This document shows positions 51,148-59,493 of a stretch of 64,000 nt of DNA, piece after piece. Location: assembly GCA_044350895.1 (NCBI GenBank), contig JBILGT010000001.1:1-64000 (forward strand), in the 5' to 3' direction. The notes under the pieces are model-generated. The model saw nothing but the letters and a program-made list of their open reading frames with translations. It was not told the origin of the DNA and searched no databases. Every line of letters starts with the position of its first letter. The first letter of the stretch is position 1. The DNA comes from OMIS01 sp044350895. GTDB taxonomy: Bacteria > Patescibacteriota > Microgenomatia > UBA1400 > PJMF01. The translations under genes were made by a program, and so were the position numbers.

Positions 51148-51681
51148 CTAAAACGGATACCCCTTTAATCCTTGAATGCCTTTGAGCACCGCAACTTCAC
51201 CCATAATAGAGTAGGCATGACCACTGATCATGTTGGCAATAAAGTCATACACTTTACGTGTTCCCATGCCGAATGCACTCATATCAACATCTTTTTCCAA
51301 GTCTTCATCAGTCAATGTCGCAACATATGCTTCACTTGCTTCCTGAACTGCCTTGGAATATTCACGGAATTGAGCCATATCCACTTGTACTGATCTCAGC
51401 CACTTGGGATATGCACTTTCCCACTCAGTAGGTTGGAGCTCACTGGCACCGGTTTTGTCTTTGAACGTAGTTTCAAATAACGGTTGAGTTTTTTTTAGAA
51501 AACCGTGAACAAAAAAATCTTCTGAAAATATGAGGTGTGCGTAGGTTCCCGCAATTGGATTTGCTGTCCCGGGTGGCTTAAAGGCTGCCACTGCATCAGT
51601 CACGCCATCCATTGTTTGGTCAAGTGCGGAGTGAGTTGCTTTCAGTTGCGTCAAGAGGGTTTGGGTGGCGAGATTGTTCAT
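51148..51681 (-). CDS. DinB-like four-helix protein
   Basis: 177 residues in the DinB/YfiT superfamily pattern. Histidines in TYAHLIFSEDFFVHG (~47-60) and near the end (MISGHAYSIMGEVAVLKGIQG) could bind a metal. Members act as thiol transferases or are of unknown function. No signal peptide. It is the only intact gene on this strand here; the next minus-strand sequence is a truncated Nudix gene. Confidence 0.7.
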   Translation of the reverse strand: MNNLATQTLLTQLKATHSALDQTMDGVTDAVAAFKPPGTANPIAGTYAHLIFSEDFFVHGFLKKTQPLFETTFKDKTGASELQPTEWESAYPKWLRSVQVDMAQFREYSKAVQEASEAYVATLTDEDLEKDVDMSAFGMGTRKVYDFIANMISGHAYSIMGEVAVLKGIQGLKGYPF

Positions 51682-51713
51682 ATCCGATCATTATACAAAA
51701 TTTTTGCGCTGTT

Positions 51714-52049
51714 TTAATCTACCAACTCTGGGTAGAATCTCTCCACTACAAAATGAAATGCTTCTCCAAATTTTTCAGGATGGTCGCGTAGTTCAATTCT
51801 CAGTTCTGTCATTGAGAATTTTTTGTATGTTACGGATTCATGATTAAGCTGGGGTTCAGCATCAGAATAGATTTCAAATAGTAAAAAAAAGTGATTTTCT
51901 TTTCTGCCAATTACGGTACGATTTAAAATAGCTTTGCCAAAGAATTTGTGCTCAAAATCAGTAATGCCAGTTTCTTCTACAATGCAAGATATGAGAAGAA
52001 ATGTTGCATTAGGAATTTTTGGAGTTGCTGTTGTAGGTCTAGCAATTGG
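51714..52049 (-). pseudogene. Nudix hydrolase remnant (5' end lost)
   Basis: The open minus-strand frame lacks any start codon between the stop at 52050-52052 and an internal Met. It encodes the end of a Nudix box, CIVEETGI, followed by the expected strands (VTYKKFSMTELRIELRDHP, FHFVVERFYPELVD). The first part of the box (G...E...R-E) is missing, and the region upstream is occupied by the plus-strand gene at 51991. It is therefore a 5'-truncated, inactive copy. Confidence 0.6.
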
Positions 52050-52489
52050 TTACCTAATTGTTAGTGGAAATGATCGCTCAGAAACTCAGGTCGCAGTTCT
52101 ACAAGTGCAAAGTACTCCACCCACGGATTTATAAAACTGGTGCCACACAAAAAGGGCAGACAGAACTGTATGATGGCGTATTACTTGTTTTTGAAGTAGT
52201 GGATTTACAAGGAAGTACTTTAGAGAAATGGCTGGATACGCATATTCAAGAATCTACTGCCGATGGCACACTCCAAGTGACACAACCTAAAAAAGCAGTG
52301 ACTCTTAATGGTCAGCCTGGGTTTGTGTATTCCACTCGCGGTCTGGGTGAGTCAACCAACTATATTATTCAAAAAAATGCCCAATCTCCTCAAGCTCTCA
52401 GTATCACTATGCTTGTAGCAGATCCTGAAAACATTGATTTTCAAGCAGAAGTTGCTGCTATTCTTGCAAATATTTCACTCCTCAAATAG
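51991..52489 (+). pseudogene. Membrane-anchored protein gene with frameshift
   Basis: The first frame (51991-52134) encodes a signal anchor (RRNVALGIFGVAVVGLAIGYL) plus ~20 residues and ends at TAA. The +1 frame carries on without a gap: YKTGATQKGQTELYDGVL through NGQPGFVYSTRG to the TAA at 52487. Joined, they give a ~165-residue anchored protein with an outside beta domain. A one-base change near ACGGATTTATAAAAC (about 52123-52137) explains the break. It is either decay, an assembly error, or programmed frameshifting. A TACAAT box lies 7 bp before the ATG. Confidence 0.55.
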
Positions 52490-52520
52490 AACGAAATTAT
52501 TTGGTGTATGAGTATTAGTA

Positions 52521-52526
52521 TATAAT
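52521..52526 (+). promoter_or_regulatory. Promoter of 52533 gene
   Basis: A perfect TATAAT hexamer, 6 bp before the ATG at 52533, which implies a leaderless mRNA. Confidence 0.55.
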
Positions 52527-52532
52527 ACCCCG

Positions 52533-52967
52533 ATGACAGAAAGCTTGAATTATCAACCTACTGCTGCTGATTTAGAAAATTTGCATGAAAGAGGTATCAC
52601 TTTAGAAGAAGTATTGAGCTGTGATTGGCCCACTCCAGAAGAATTAGATGTATTTACACAATTTGGTGGAACGCTCATTGACGCAATACTTTTGACCAGT
52701 GTAAAAGCTAATATTTTAGATGCATTAGGACAAATGGTACCGATTCGATATCAGCTTGTTGAAATTCCTCTTACCACTGAAATGCTCTCCGAAAGACAAA
52801 CTAACTTTATTTATTTACTACTCCGTTACACGTCAGGAAATCCTTATTTTCCAAGCGGGTTTACACGAGCAGATGCTGAACACATTTTACAAATCGTACA
52901 AAATACTCCGTGGACACCTGAAAATTTTAATGAACAGTACGACTTGATTGCGTCACTAGTGCAGTAG
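52533..52967 (+). CDS. Hypothetical protein (144 aa)
   Basis: 144 residues, soluble and helical, acidic overall (AADLENLHERGITLEEVL, TEMLSERQTNFIYLLLRYTSG). No family recognised. TATAAT just upstream supports the start. A GC-rich terminator follows at 53067. Confidence 0.55.
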   Translation: MTESLNYQPTAADLENLHERGITLEEVLSCDWPTPEELDVFTQFGGTLIDAILLTSVKANILDALGQMVPIRYQLVEIPLTTEMLSERQTNFIYLLLRYTSGNPYFPSGFTRADAEHILQIVQNTPWTPENFNEQYDLIASLVQ

Positions 52968-53066
52968 CAACTTTTTATTCCATATCACATTCTTACATAA
53001 ACCATATCTGGCTTTGCAGTTGAAACAAGATGCAAATAAGGACTATTTTTAGTTTTAAAATCTTGG

Positions 53067-53094
53067 AAAAGAGGCGCCGCAGGGCGCCTCTTTT
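53067..53094. terminator. Bidirectional terminator
   Basis: AAAAGAGGCGCC-gcag-GGCGCCTCTTTT: a 12-bp symmetrical stem with A/T runs. Confidence 0.85.
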
Positions 53095-53098
53095 GCTG

Positions 53099-53107
53099 TG
53101 GTATACT
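53099..53107 (+). promoter_or_regulatory. Extended -10 promoter of amidase gene
   Basis: TGGTATACT, just behind the terminator and 23 bp before the ATG at 53131. Confidence 0.6.
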
Positions 53108-53130
53108 TTCAAAATTGAAAGAAAGTGCTC

Positions 53131-53733
53131 ATGAAACAACTCGAAATTAAATACGCTCCCGCAATTGGTTTAAATAAAGATGGTGCAGTGGACTACTTTT
53201 GGAGTGACAAACCTCGTGAACTGGGTGTCATAGATACGGTTGTCATTCACTCAATGTGGAATCCAGGTGGTTCGCCTGCAGAGCGCTATGATGCCACTGC
53301 CTGTGTTGCACTATTAATGAGTACAAACGAAGGGTATTCTTGTCACTATTTTATTGATAAAGATGGAGTAGTGTGGCAATCTGTAGATGAAGTCCGAATG
53401 GCGTGGCATGCAGGCAAAAGCATGATGCCACATCCCGACAATCGACCAGCAGTAAATAAGTTTAGTGTGGGTGTAGAACTGATTGGTAATGAAATTGATG
53501 GATTTACGATTGATCAATATCACTCACTGGTTGGACTCATCGCGCAAATGCTTGGTCGTATGCCGATCCAAAATATAGTAGGGCACAGTGACATTGCCGG
53601 ACCTGAAATACGTCCTGACGAACCTAAGACTGATCCGTGGAATTTTGACTGGCTCCTGTTTGCAACAATGCTTGAAAAAGTAATTGAAGAGCAATTTAAA
53701 GATATTAAAATGGTTGGAAAAATATCCAGATAA
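53131..53733 (+). CDS. N-acetylmuramoyl-L-alanine amidase (Amidase_2 type)
   Basis: 200 residues from ATG 53131. The zinc-site residues are in VVIHSMW (H40), a later His in MAWHAGK, and GHSDIAGPEIRPDEPKTDPW at ~152-171, the AmpD/PGRP pattern. It cleaves the bond between MurNAc and L-Ala. There is no signal peptide, so it may act on recycled fragments in the cytoplasm, or leave by another route. TfoX-N follows 13 bp later on the same strand. Confidence 0.85.
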   Translation: MKQLEIKYAPAIGLNKDGAVDYFWSDKPRELGVIDTVVIHSMWNPGGSPAERYDATACVALLMSTNEGYSCHYFIDKDGVVWQSVDEVRMAWHAGKSMMPHPDNRPAVNKFSVGVELIGNEIDGFTIDQYHSLVGLIAQMLGRMPIQNIVGHSDIAGPEIRPDEPKTDPWNFDWLLFATMLEKVIEEQFKDIKMVGKISR

Positions 53734-53746
53734 TAGTTAGTCCTCT

Positions 53747-54085
53747 ATGTCCTCACAACAGACCACAGTAGATTTTATTTGTGAACAAATGGCTGGTGCG
53801 GGAGTACTTACCTCGCGAAAAATGTTTGGTGAATATGCCATTTACTGTGACGGCAAAGTCGTGGCATTTGTCTGTGATGATGAACTTTTTATAAAGCCAA
53901 CTGAAGCGGGTAGGGCATATATAAAAAATGTCGAAGAAAAACCTGCGTATCCCGGTTCAAAACTATATTTTTGGATTTCTGGTGAATTGTGGGATGATCG
54001 AGATTGGCTGTGTAAATTAATCACCGTTACTGCAGCAGCACTACCAACTCCAAAACTGAAGATTAATAAACTGAAAAAATCATAG
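53747..54085 (+). CDS. TfoX N-terminal domain protein
   Basis: 112 residues consisting only of the TfoX_N fold: TSRKMFGEYAIYCDGKVVAFVCDDELFIKP, shown here by its parts KMFGEYAIYCDGK and DDELFIKP, then YPGSKLYFWISGE. In some proteobacteria TfoX controls competence, but single-domain copies are widespread and of unknown role. It lies 13 bp after the amidase gene. The genome has ComEA/ComEC, yet a regulatory link is speculative. Confidence 0.8.
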   Translation: MSSQQTTVDFICEQMAGAGVLTSRKMFGEYAIYCDGKVVAFVCDDELFIKPTEAGRAYIKNVEEKPAYPGSKLYFWISGELWDDRDWLCKLITVTAAALPTPKLKINKLKKS

Positions 54086-54234
54086 CCTACTTGCCAGTAC
54101 ACCTTACGCATTTCATACTTTTTTTGTCTAGTGGTCTTCTGGATGCTCGTTAAATTGTTCTAACTTCCGACTTAGTTTCCAGATATGCAGGGCTACTCAC
54201 TGAGGTATGCTACAATGAGTGAAACGAGCATTTC

Positions 54235-54543
54235 ATGCAACAAAAAAGTACGTTGGTGTGGATCAGCATTTTGTTTATAGTAGCAGTAGCCGCACTGATA
54301 GCGGGGTATTTGTTGGGTACAAATAGACCAGTCAATAGTGGCCCAGTTTCTACTCCACAATCTTCCATTTCTCCTACAATTTCGCCAGCCACACAACAGC
54401 CTGAAGCAACACCAATTGTTGCACCCAACCCCGAAGAAGGTGTGGCATGCACAATGGATGTAAAACTGTGCCCTGATGGAAGTGCTGTGGGTAGAAGTGG
54501 TCCAAACTGTGAATTTGATCCATGTCCTGGTGAATCTCGGTAG
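54235..54543 (+). CDS. Small membrane-anchored Cys-motif protein
   Basis: 102 residues. An N-terminal anchor (LVWISILFIVAVAALIAGYLLG), a Ser/Pro/Thr linker, and a C-terminal module VACTMDVKLCPDGSAVGRSG followed by PNCEFDPCP with four cysteines. This module recurs in many CPR surface proteins and resembles small disulfide-bonded domains. It faces the outside. A TGCTACAAT promoter lies ~20 bp upstream. Function unknown. Confidence 0.6.
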   Translation: MQQKSTLVWISILFIVAVAALIAGYLLGTNRPVNSGPVSTPQSSISPTISPATQQPEATPIVAPNPEEGVACTMDVKLCPDGSAVGRSGPNCEFDPCPGESR

Positions 54544-54634
54544 TATAAGAATGTGAAAAAATCCTCAAAGATGAGGATTTGCATCTTGGTGGAGATACAG
54601 TAGAATCAGCGGATAAGAAAATCGAAGGAGTAGT

Positions 54635-55396
54635 ATGGTAGATTCAGCAAATACTCAAGTTGGAGCAGTCATCTTGGCGGCTGGCAAGGGCTCTCGATTG
54701 AAGTCAACTACTCAGAATAAAGTAACAATTCCCCTTGGTGGTAAACCAATGATTCAGTGGTCAGTCGAGCGTATCCGTGCAGCTGGCGTACAAGAAGTTG
54801 TCGTGGTTGTTGGTTTTGCTCGTGAATCAGTAGAAGCAGTTCTCACTGACTCAGTTACATATGCCACAGAAGAAGAACAGCTTGGTACTGGTCATGCGGC
54901 ATGGATAGGTGAAAAAAAGCTATCTGACAATGTCACACAGCTATTTGTTATGTATGGTGACCACTCCGCATTTTATCCACCAGCATTTTATAAAAAACTA
55001 TTACAAACTCATCAAGAGCGAAAGAATGCTATCACGCTGGTTTCCATGGAGTACGACAAACCTTCAGAACTAGCCTGGGGGAGAATCATTAGAAATGAAG
55101 CTGATGATGTTATTGCGATTGTAGAAGAGAAAGAAGCATCTGAAGAACAGAAAAAAATTCAGGAACTAAACGCTGGACTCTACGTTTTTGATCGCTCAGT
55201 TATTACACAAGGATACTCCACGCTCAAACCACAATCGGGTGGTGAGTACTACATCACAGATTTAATTGCCTACTGCGTGCAGAATGGCAAGCGAGTGGGT
55301 GCCGTGATTGCAGCACAGAATGAAGTAGGGATTGGGGTTAATACTCCCGATCAGAAAATTGCTGCAACAGCACTTTTTGAGGAAGTAAATAAATAG
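54635..55396 (+). CDS. GlmU-like nucleotidyltransferase domain protein
   Basis: 253 residues, equal to the N-terminal uridylyltransferase half of GlmU. It has VILAAGKGSRLKSTTQNKV, GGKPMIQWSVERIRAAG, EEQLGTGHAAWIG, VMYGDHSAFYPP, INTPDQ-like GVNTPDQ near the end. The acetyltransferase beta-helix half is absent. It could make UDP-GlcNAc from GlcNAc-1-P or act on another sugar. GAAGGAG lies before the ATG. It shares an operon with the next gene (2-bp gap). Confidence 0.8.
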   Translation: MVDSANTQVGAVILAAGKGSRLKSTTQNKVTIPLGGKPMIQWSVERIRAAGVQEVVVVVGFARESVEAVLTDSVTYATEEEQLGTGHAAWIGEKKLSDNVTQLFVMYGDHSAFYPPAFYKKLLQTHQERKNAITLVSMEYDKPSELAWGRIIRNEADDVIAIVEEKEASEEQKKIQELNAGLYVFDRSVITQGYSTLKPQSGGEYYITDLIAYCVQNGKRVGAVIAAQNEVGIGVNTPDQKIAATALFEEVNK

Positions 55397-55397
55397 A

Positions 55398-56297
55398 ATG
55401 AGAGAAAAACTTTTACCTGGAGAAATTTGGCATGGAATGCATGAAAAAGGCGATTCAGCCGATGCTTCTGATGCTGCCGCTAATGAACTTGCAGCTATTG
55501 ATACCAAAGGTTTTACTGATCGAACTGTGGCGCATGATCACGCAGAGTATGCACGTATTGCATTCGTGACTGCGTTAAGTGCCGTCAAAAAATCCAAAGA
55601 TTGGACGACTGCACGCACCTATCTGCAGCGCGCCGTAAACATTGCTGGTACTACATATCCCTTTGCTGAAACAGCAGAACTAGCTCGTCTCAAAGGCACA
55701 TACTGGGAAGGTGAGCCAGGTAGCGAGTCAGCCCAATTACAATGTGTCCGTGATGTCTTAGGCCTTTCAAAACTACTCTATATACTGTATCCCACACAAG
55801 AAATATTGGATTGGTTGGTGGCAGTTGAAAGTGTACTTACAAGTATCGCTGAAGAAAATAGTGAACGTCATGCATTGATTTTTGTGATTGAAAACGGTGC
55901 CTATGGCTCAGCACTCCTTGCTTACAAAAAATACAAGGAACTGCATGGGACTGTGGGTAGAGAACTGTATTCTGCTGAAGAGACTAGTGCTGTTACCACG
56001 CGTATGATGGGACGAGCGGTTGATGCGGGAGATTTTAGAACACTGTTTGCAGTGTATGTCGATCTAGGTACAGTTGCTCTGAAAAAACCATCGCTTAAAA
56101 AATTCATCTTTGTTGAATTAATCAAAAATCACTCTGCTGTATTTAAAGATCGCTTCATTGCTAGGAAATTGGCGAAGTGGCGTGACTCAGCAAGTGAAGA
56201 TACTCAAACACTTGCTGAAATCTCTGAGTTGCTTAGAAATAAGTATATTGGACTGGGTGGGAGCACAACTTCTACAAACGATTTCGCCTCTGTATAG
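55398..56297 (+). CDS. Hypothetical helical protein (299 aa)
   Basis: 299 residues, soluble, helix after helix (HAEYARIAFVTALSAVKKSKDW, FAETAELARLKGTYWEGEPG), perhaps a TPR-like or repeat fold. No family recognised. It begins 1-2 bp after the nucleotidyltransferase stop, so expression is coupled. Confidence 0.5.
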   Translation: MREKLLPGEIWHGMHEKGDSADASDAAANELAAIDTKGFTDRTVAHDHAEYARIAFVTALSAVKKSKDWTTARTYLQRAVNIAGTTYPFAETAELARLKGTYWEGEPGSESAQLQCVRDVLGLSKLLYILYPTQEILDWLVAVESVLTSIAEENSERHALIFVIENGAYGSALLAYKKYKELHGTVGRELYSAEETSAVTTRMMGRAVDAGDFRTLFAVYVDLGTVALKKPSLKKFIFVELIKNHSAVFKDRFIARKLAKWRDSASEDTQTLAEISELLRNKYIGLGGSTTSTNDFASV

Positions 56298-56370
56298 ATC
56301 AAAAACCCCCATTTGAATAGAGGTCTTTTATGTGTGCATGCTTGTATTTTTGGCAAAGGAAGTGTGTGAA

Positions 56371-56379
56371 TGGTATACT
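56371..56379 (+). promoter_or_regulatory. Extended -10 promoter of DUF4870 gene
   Basis: TGGTATACT, 6 bp before the ATG at 56386. Transcription would start at the start codon. Confidence 0.6.
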
Positions 56380-56385
56380 AAATAT

Positions 56386-56850
56386 ATGAACGTTATTGAT
56401 CCCAATAATCCCACAGTTCCTGTTACAGACCAGTCTGCAGAAGTTGTGGAGGCTACACCAACTCAACTGGAAATGAACTACGCTCGCACTGATGTCCCGC
56501 CAAGTGCAACAGAAGCTCTTGATGAAAAAAGTTGGGCAATGGCAGCACACTTGGGTGGTTTGGCTGGATACATGATTCCATTTGGTAATATCATTGCTCC
56601 AGTGGTAATCTGGCAGATGAAGAAAGACCAATCAGGTTTTATTACAGAACACGCTAAAGAAGCGGTAAACTTTCAAATTACAATGATGATAGCAGCAGCT
56701 ATTTCAGCACTGTTGATGCTCGTCGTAATAGGTATATTTCTAATGTTCGCAGTGGTTATTGTGGATATTATTTTTATAATCATGGCTTCGATTGCCGCCA
56801 ATAAGGGTGAACAATATCGCTATCCACTTTCGATTCGATTTATTAAATAG
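56386..56850 (+). CDS. DUF4870-like membrane protein
   Basis: 154 residues from the ATG 6 bp after the promoter; a GTG at 56332 would place the promoter inside the gene. A Thr/Pro-rich cytoplasmic N-terminus (~1-45) leads to the DUF4870 membrane domain: WAMAAHLGGLAGYMIPFGNIIAPVVIWQMKK, seen as AAHLGGLAGYMIPFGN and then EHAKEAVNFQITM, with three or four helices. Function of the family is unknown. Confidence 0.75.
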   Translation: MNVIDPNNPTVPVTDQSAEVVEATPTQLEMNYARTDVPPSATEALDEKSWAMAAHLGGLAGYMIPFGNIIAPVVIWQMKKDQSGFITEHAKEAVNFQITMMIAAAISALLMLVVIGIFLMFAVVIVDIIFIIMASIAANKGEQYRYPLSIRFIK

Positions 56851-56854
56851 AAAT

Positions 56855-57703
56855 TTAGATAAAATATTTCAGCAGTGAAGGAGCTTCAGCGTATGGTGAA
56901 CCTTTAATCAAAGGTGCATCGTGCAGTTCAGCTATGTGATCGGTGTAGGTGGGTTTTTCAACTTGGTAAATTACACCGATTGGAAATTTTTCCTGCATGG
57001 GTTCTTGAGCTAGATGCAGTGCTGCTTGGAAGTCTGCTGGGTTGTGGTCTTTGAGTTGATAGGTTTTCTGGAAGTAGTAGCCATAGGTATTTACTTTATT
57101 AAACGTGACACACGGTTGCAGTACATTGATGACTGACAAACCGCGGTGCTGCATACCTGCTGTAATAATTTGTGAGAGCTGTGGAAGATTGCCCGCAAAT
57201 GCCTGGGCAACAAAAGTAGCTCCTTGTGTTATTGCGAGTAACAACGCATAGACAGGACTTTCGATAATGCCATCTGGCGTTGTTTTTGATTTAAAGCCTT
57301 GATGTGCAGCAGGGGAAGATTGACCTTTGGTCAGGCCATATACTCCGTTGTCATGAATAATCATAGTAATGTCATGATTACCGCGACAGGCGTGTAGAAA
57401 ATGATTACCACCTTCACCATACAGCGCACCATCACCGCCAATGACAACGACAGGCATTTCGTGATTGGCAATTTTACAACCGACTGCATTGGCGAGTGAA
57501 CGTCCATGCAGTGTATGCATAGAACTTGCATTCAAAAAGTCATTCATGTTGCCCGAACAGCCAATATCAAACATCACATTTACAGTGGATGGATCGTGTC
57601 CTTGTTCAGAAAAAGAGTTCATGATGGCACGACCAATACTCCAGTTGCCACAACCAGGACACCAAGTGGGAGTGTAGCCAGAAAAGTCTTGAACTGTTGC
57701 CAT
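56855..57703 (-). CDS. 2-oxoacid:acceptor oxidoreductase, beta subunit
   Basis: 282 residues. Thiamine-diphosphate binding is visible in VVIGGDGALYGEGGN and IIHDNGVYGLTKGQ. Cysteines for the [4Fe-4S] cluster are in WCPGCGNWS, DIGCSGN and LQPCVTFN, as in known OFOR beta subunits. With the alpha subunit it decarboxylates a 2-oxoacid (pyruvate, 2-oxoglutarate or a branched-chain acid) to acyl-CoA and reduces a low-potential carrier. It is 6 bp after the alpha gene, and a flavodoxin gene heads the operon. Confidence 0.9.
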   Translation of the reverse strand: MATVQDFSGYTPTWCPGCGNWSIGRAIMNSFSEQGHDPSTVNVMFDIGCSGNMNDFLNASSMHTLHGRSLANAVGCKIANHEMPVVVIGGDGALYGEGGNHFLHACRGNHDITMIIHDNGVYGLTKGQSSPAAHQGFKSKTTPDGIIESPVYALLLAITQGATFVAQAFAGNLPQLSQIITAGMQHRGLSVINVLQPCVTFNKVNTYGYYFQKTYQLKDHNPADFQAALHLAQEPMQEKFPIGVIYQVEKPTYTDHIAELHDAPLIKGSPYAEAPSLLKYFI

Positions 57704-57709
57704 AATTTC

Positions 57710-59455
57710 CTATTGTTGATTACTAATTGTATGTACTGCCTCAACGACTTCTTCAGTGAAAATTGGTCGGCCGTCATACTTCAAAAGTTTGTGTGGTGTG
57801 TCAAAACCAGTGGCCATTTTCAGTAAAAGTCCAAACTGACCAGTCGCATTATTTTCGATTTGAATATAGGGCTTATCATACTCAAAAAGTGATTTGATAG
57901 CTTCTGTATGCAGTGGATAGACGTGCGTAAAATGAATGTACGCAACTTGTTTACCTTGATTGCCGAGTTGTTCCATTGCATCAAGAATGGCACCTTTATT
58001 GCCGCCCCATGAAAAGAGAATTGTTTGAGCTCCACCGAGGTCACCATAGACTGTGGGCGCTGAAAAATGATTACTGAAATAAGTTTCGATCTTTCGGGAA
58101 CGCTTATCCACTTGGTCTTTGCGCACAACTGCATCTTCAGTGGTGTGAGAATCGGGTAGATGCTCATATGAGTTGGCTTGGTACCAGACACCTTTTTGAC
58201 CGGGGATAAGACGTGGTGAAATGCCATCATCAGTAACCGCATAGCGATGATATGGCAACTCAGTTGCTTCACTAATTGTCTTCCCGCGATTAATAGGTTG
58301 CTGCATGATAGTTTCCAACTTAGCGAGTGGAATACTATAGTGGGATTCAGAAAGCACTTTGTCAGAGAGCACAATGACTGGGGTTTGATAAATATCAGCA
58401 AGGTCGAATGCTTTCATGGTGAGATCGAGCATTTCTTCAGGATCTCCTGGGGCTAAGACAATTTTAGGGAATTCGCCGTGACCAGCAAAAGCGGCAAAGA
58501 GGAGATCACCTTGCTCAGTCCATGTTGGCATACCTGTCGCGGGTCCTGGGCGTTGAGCTACAAACACAACGAGTGGTTGTTCAGCAATTCCAGCGTAGGA
58601 AAGTGTTTCTGCCATCAAGGCAAAACCACCACCAGAAGAACCTGTCGCAGCGCGAACGCCGGCAAATGATGCGCCTAATGTTTCGTTGACCACACCAATT
58701 TCATCTTCTGCATGTCGGACCACCATACCAGTTTTGTGTTGCCATCCTGCGAGAATTTCTAAAACAGATGAAGACGGTGACATTGGGTAGGCTGCGTAAA
58801 ATCGGCAATCTGCAGCAACAGCTCCAAGTGCAAATGAATCATTACCTGCGATCACCGTGCGAGCTTCAGGGTTTTCAATGTAGGTGAGGATAGGCGTTAC
58901 GTACTCACTAAAGTGTTCTTTCACATACTCAAAGCCAGTGCGAGCACAAGTAATATTAAGCGTAACAACATCGTCGCCTTTTTTCTTGAATTGGTCAGTA
59001 ATCATGCCGTTGAGAATATCTTCTTTGCCATCGAGAAGGGCATAGCTGGCACCCAAACTAATCATGTTGACCATGATTTTGTCAGCTTTCAAGCCTGCCA
59101 GTAGTTCTTGAAATGGTACACCGATGCGTTTGGCATCAGTGACAGGTTCAAATTGGCCAGGGTCATAGAGTAGTAAACTTTCAGGAGTAAGTCGTGAGCT
59201 ATGGAGCGTGAATGTTTCTTCATTAAAACAAACCAAACAATCAATCACAAATTTAATCATGCGGACAGGGTCTTTACTGATATTGACCTCATAGGTGTTG
59301 TGACCACCTTTAATCAAAGAAGGATATTCGCCGTAATCAAAGATGTGATAGCCAGAGCGAGTAGCAAGTTTACTGAGTGACAAGCCAGTGGTCATCACGC
59401 CCAATCCAGCTGGAGCACCAATTTTCCATAAAAAATGTCGTGGTTGTTGTGTCAT
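57710..59455 (-). CDS. 2-oxoacid:acceptor oxidoreductase, alpha (gamma-alpha fused) subunit
   Basis: 581 residues from the ATG at 59455, which gives the normal start TQQPRHFLWKIGAPAGLGVM. An ATG at 59527 would overlap the flavodoxin gene. The gamma domain (~1-190; DYGEYPSLIKGGHNTYEV) is fused to the alpha domains (~200-581; AAYPMSPSSSVLEI, HAEDEIGVVNETLGASFAG, GSSGGGFALMAE, TEQGDLLFA). This is the KorA/VorB-like gamma-alpha arrangement. It works with the beta subunit downstream and probably hands electrons to the flavodoxin encoded upstream. Confidence 0.9.
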   Translation of the reverse strand: MTQQPRHFLWKIGAPAGLGVMTTGLSLSKLATRSGYHIFDYGEYPSLIKGGHNTYEVNISKDPVRMIKFVIDCLVCFNEETFTLHSSRLTPESLLLYDPGQFEPVTDAKRIGVPFQELLAGLKADKIMVNMISLGASYALLDGKEDILNGMITDQFKKKGDDVVTLNITCARTGFEYVKEHFSEYVTPILTYIENPEARTVIAGNDSFALGAVAADCRFYAAYPMSPSSSVLEILAGWQHKTGMVVRHAEDEIGVVNETLGASFAGVRAATGSSGGGFALMAETLSYAGIAEQPLVVFVAQRPGPATGMPTWTEQGDLLFAAFAGHGEFPKIVLAPGDPEEMLDLTMKAFDLADIYQTPVIVLSDKVLSESHYSIPLAKLETIMQQPINRGKTISEATELPYHRYAVTDDGISPRLIPGQKGVWYQANSYEHLPDSHTTEDAVVRKDQVDKRSRKIETYFSNHFSAPTVYGDLGGAQTILFSWGGNKGAILDAMEQLGNQGKQVAYIHFTHVYPLHTEAIKSLFEYDKPYIQIENNATGQFGLLLKMATGFDTPHKLLKYDGRPIFTEEVVEAVHTISNQQ

Positions 59456-59493
59456 TGTTGTATGTGGGTGCACCGAATCACCCAAGAAATACT

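Noticed and set aside
54555..54578. Terminator before the GlmU-like gene
   Set aside because: AAATCCTC/GAGGATTT forms a hairpin, but there is no T-run and stability is low, so I do not call it.
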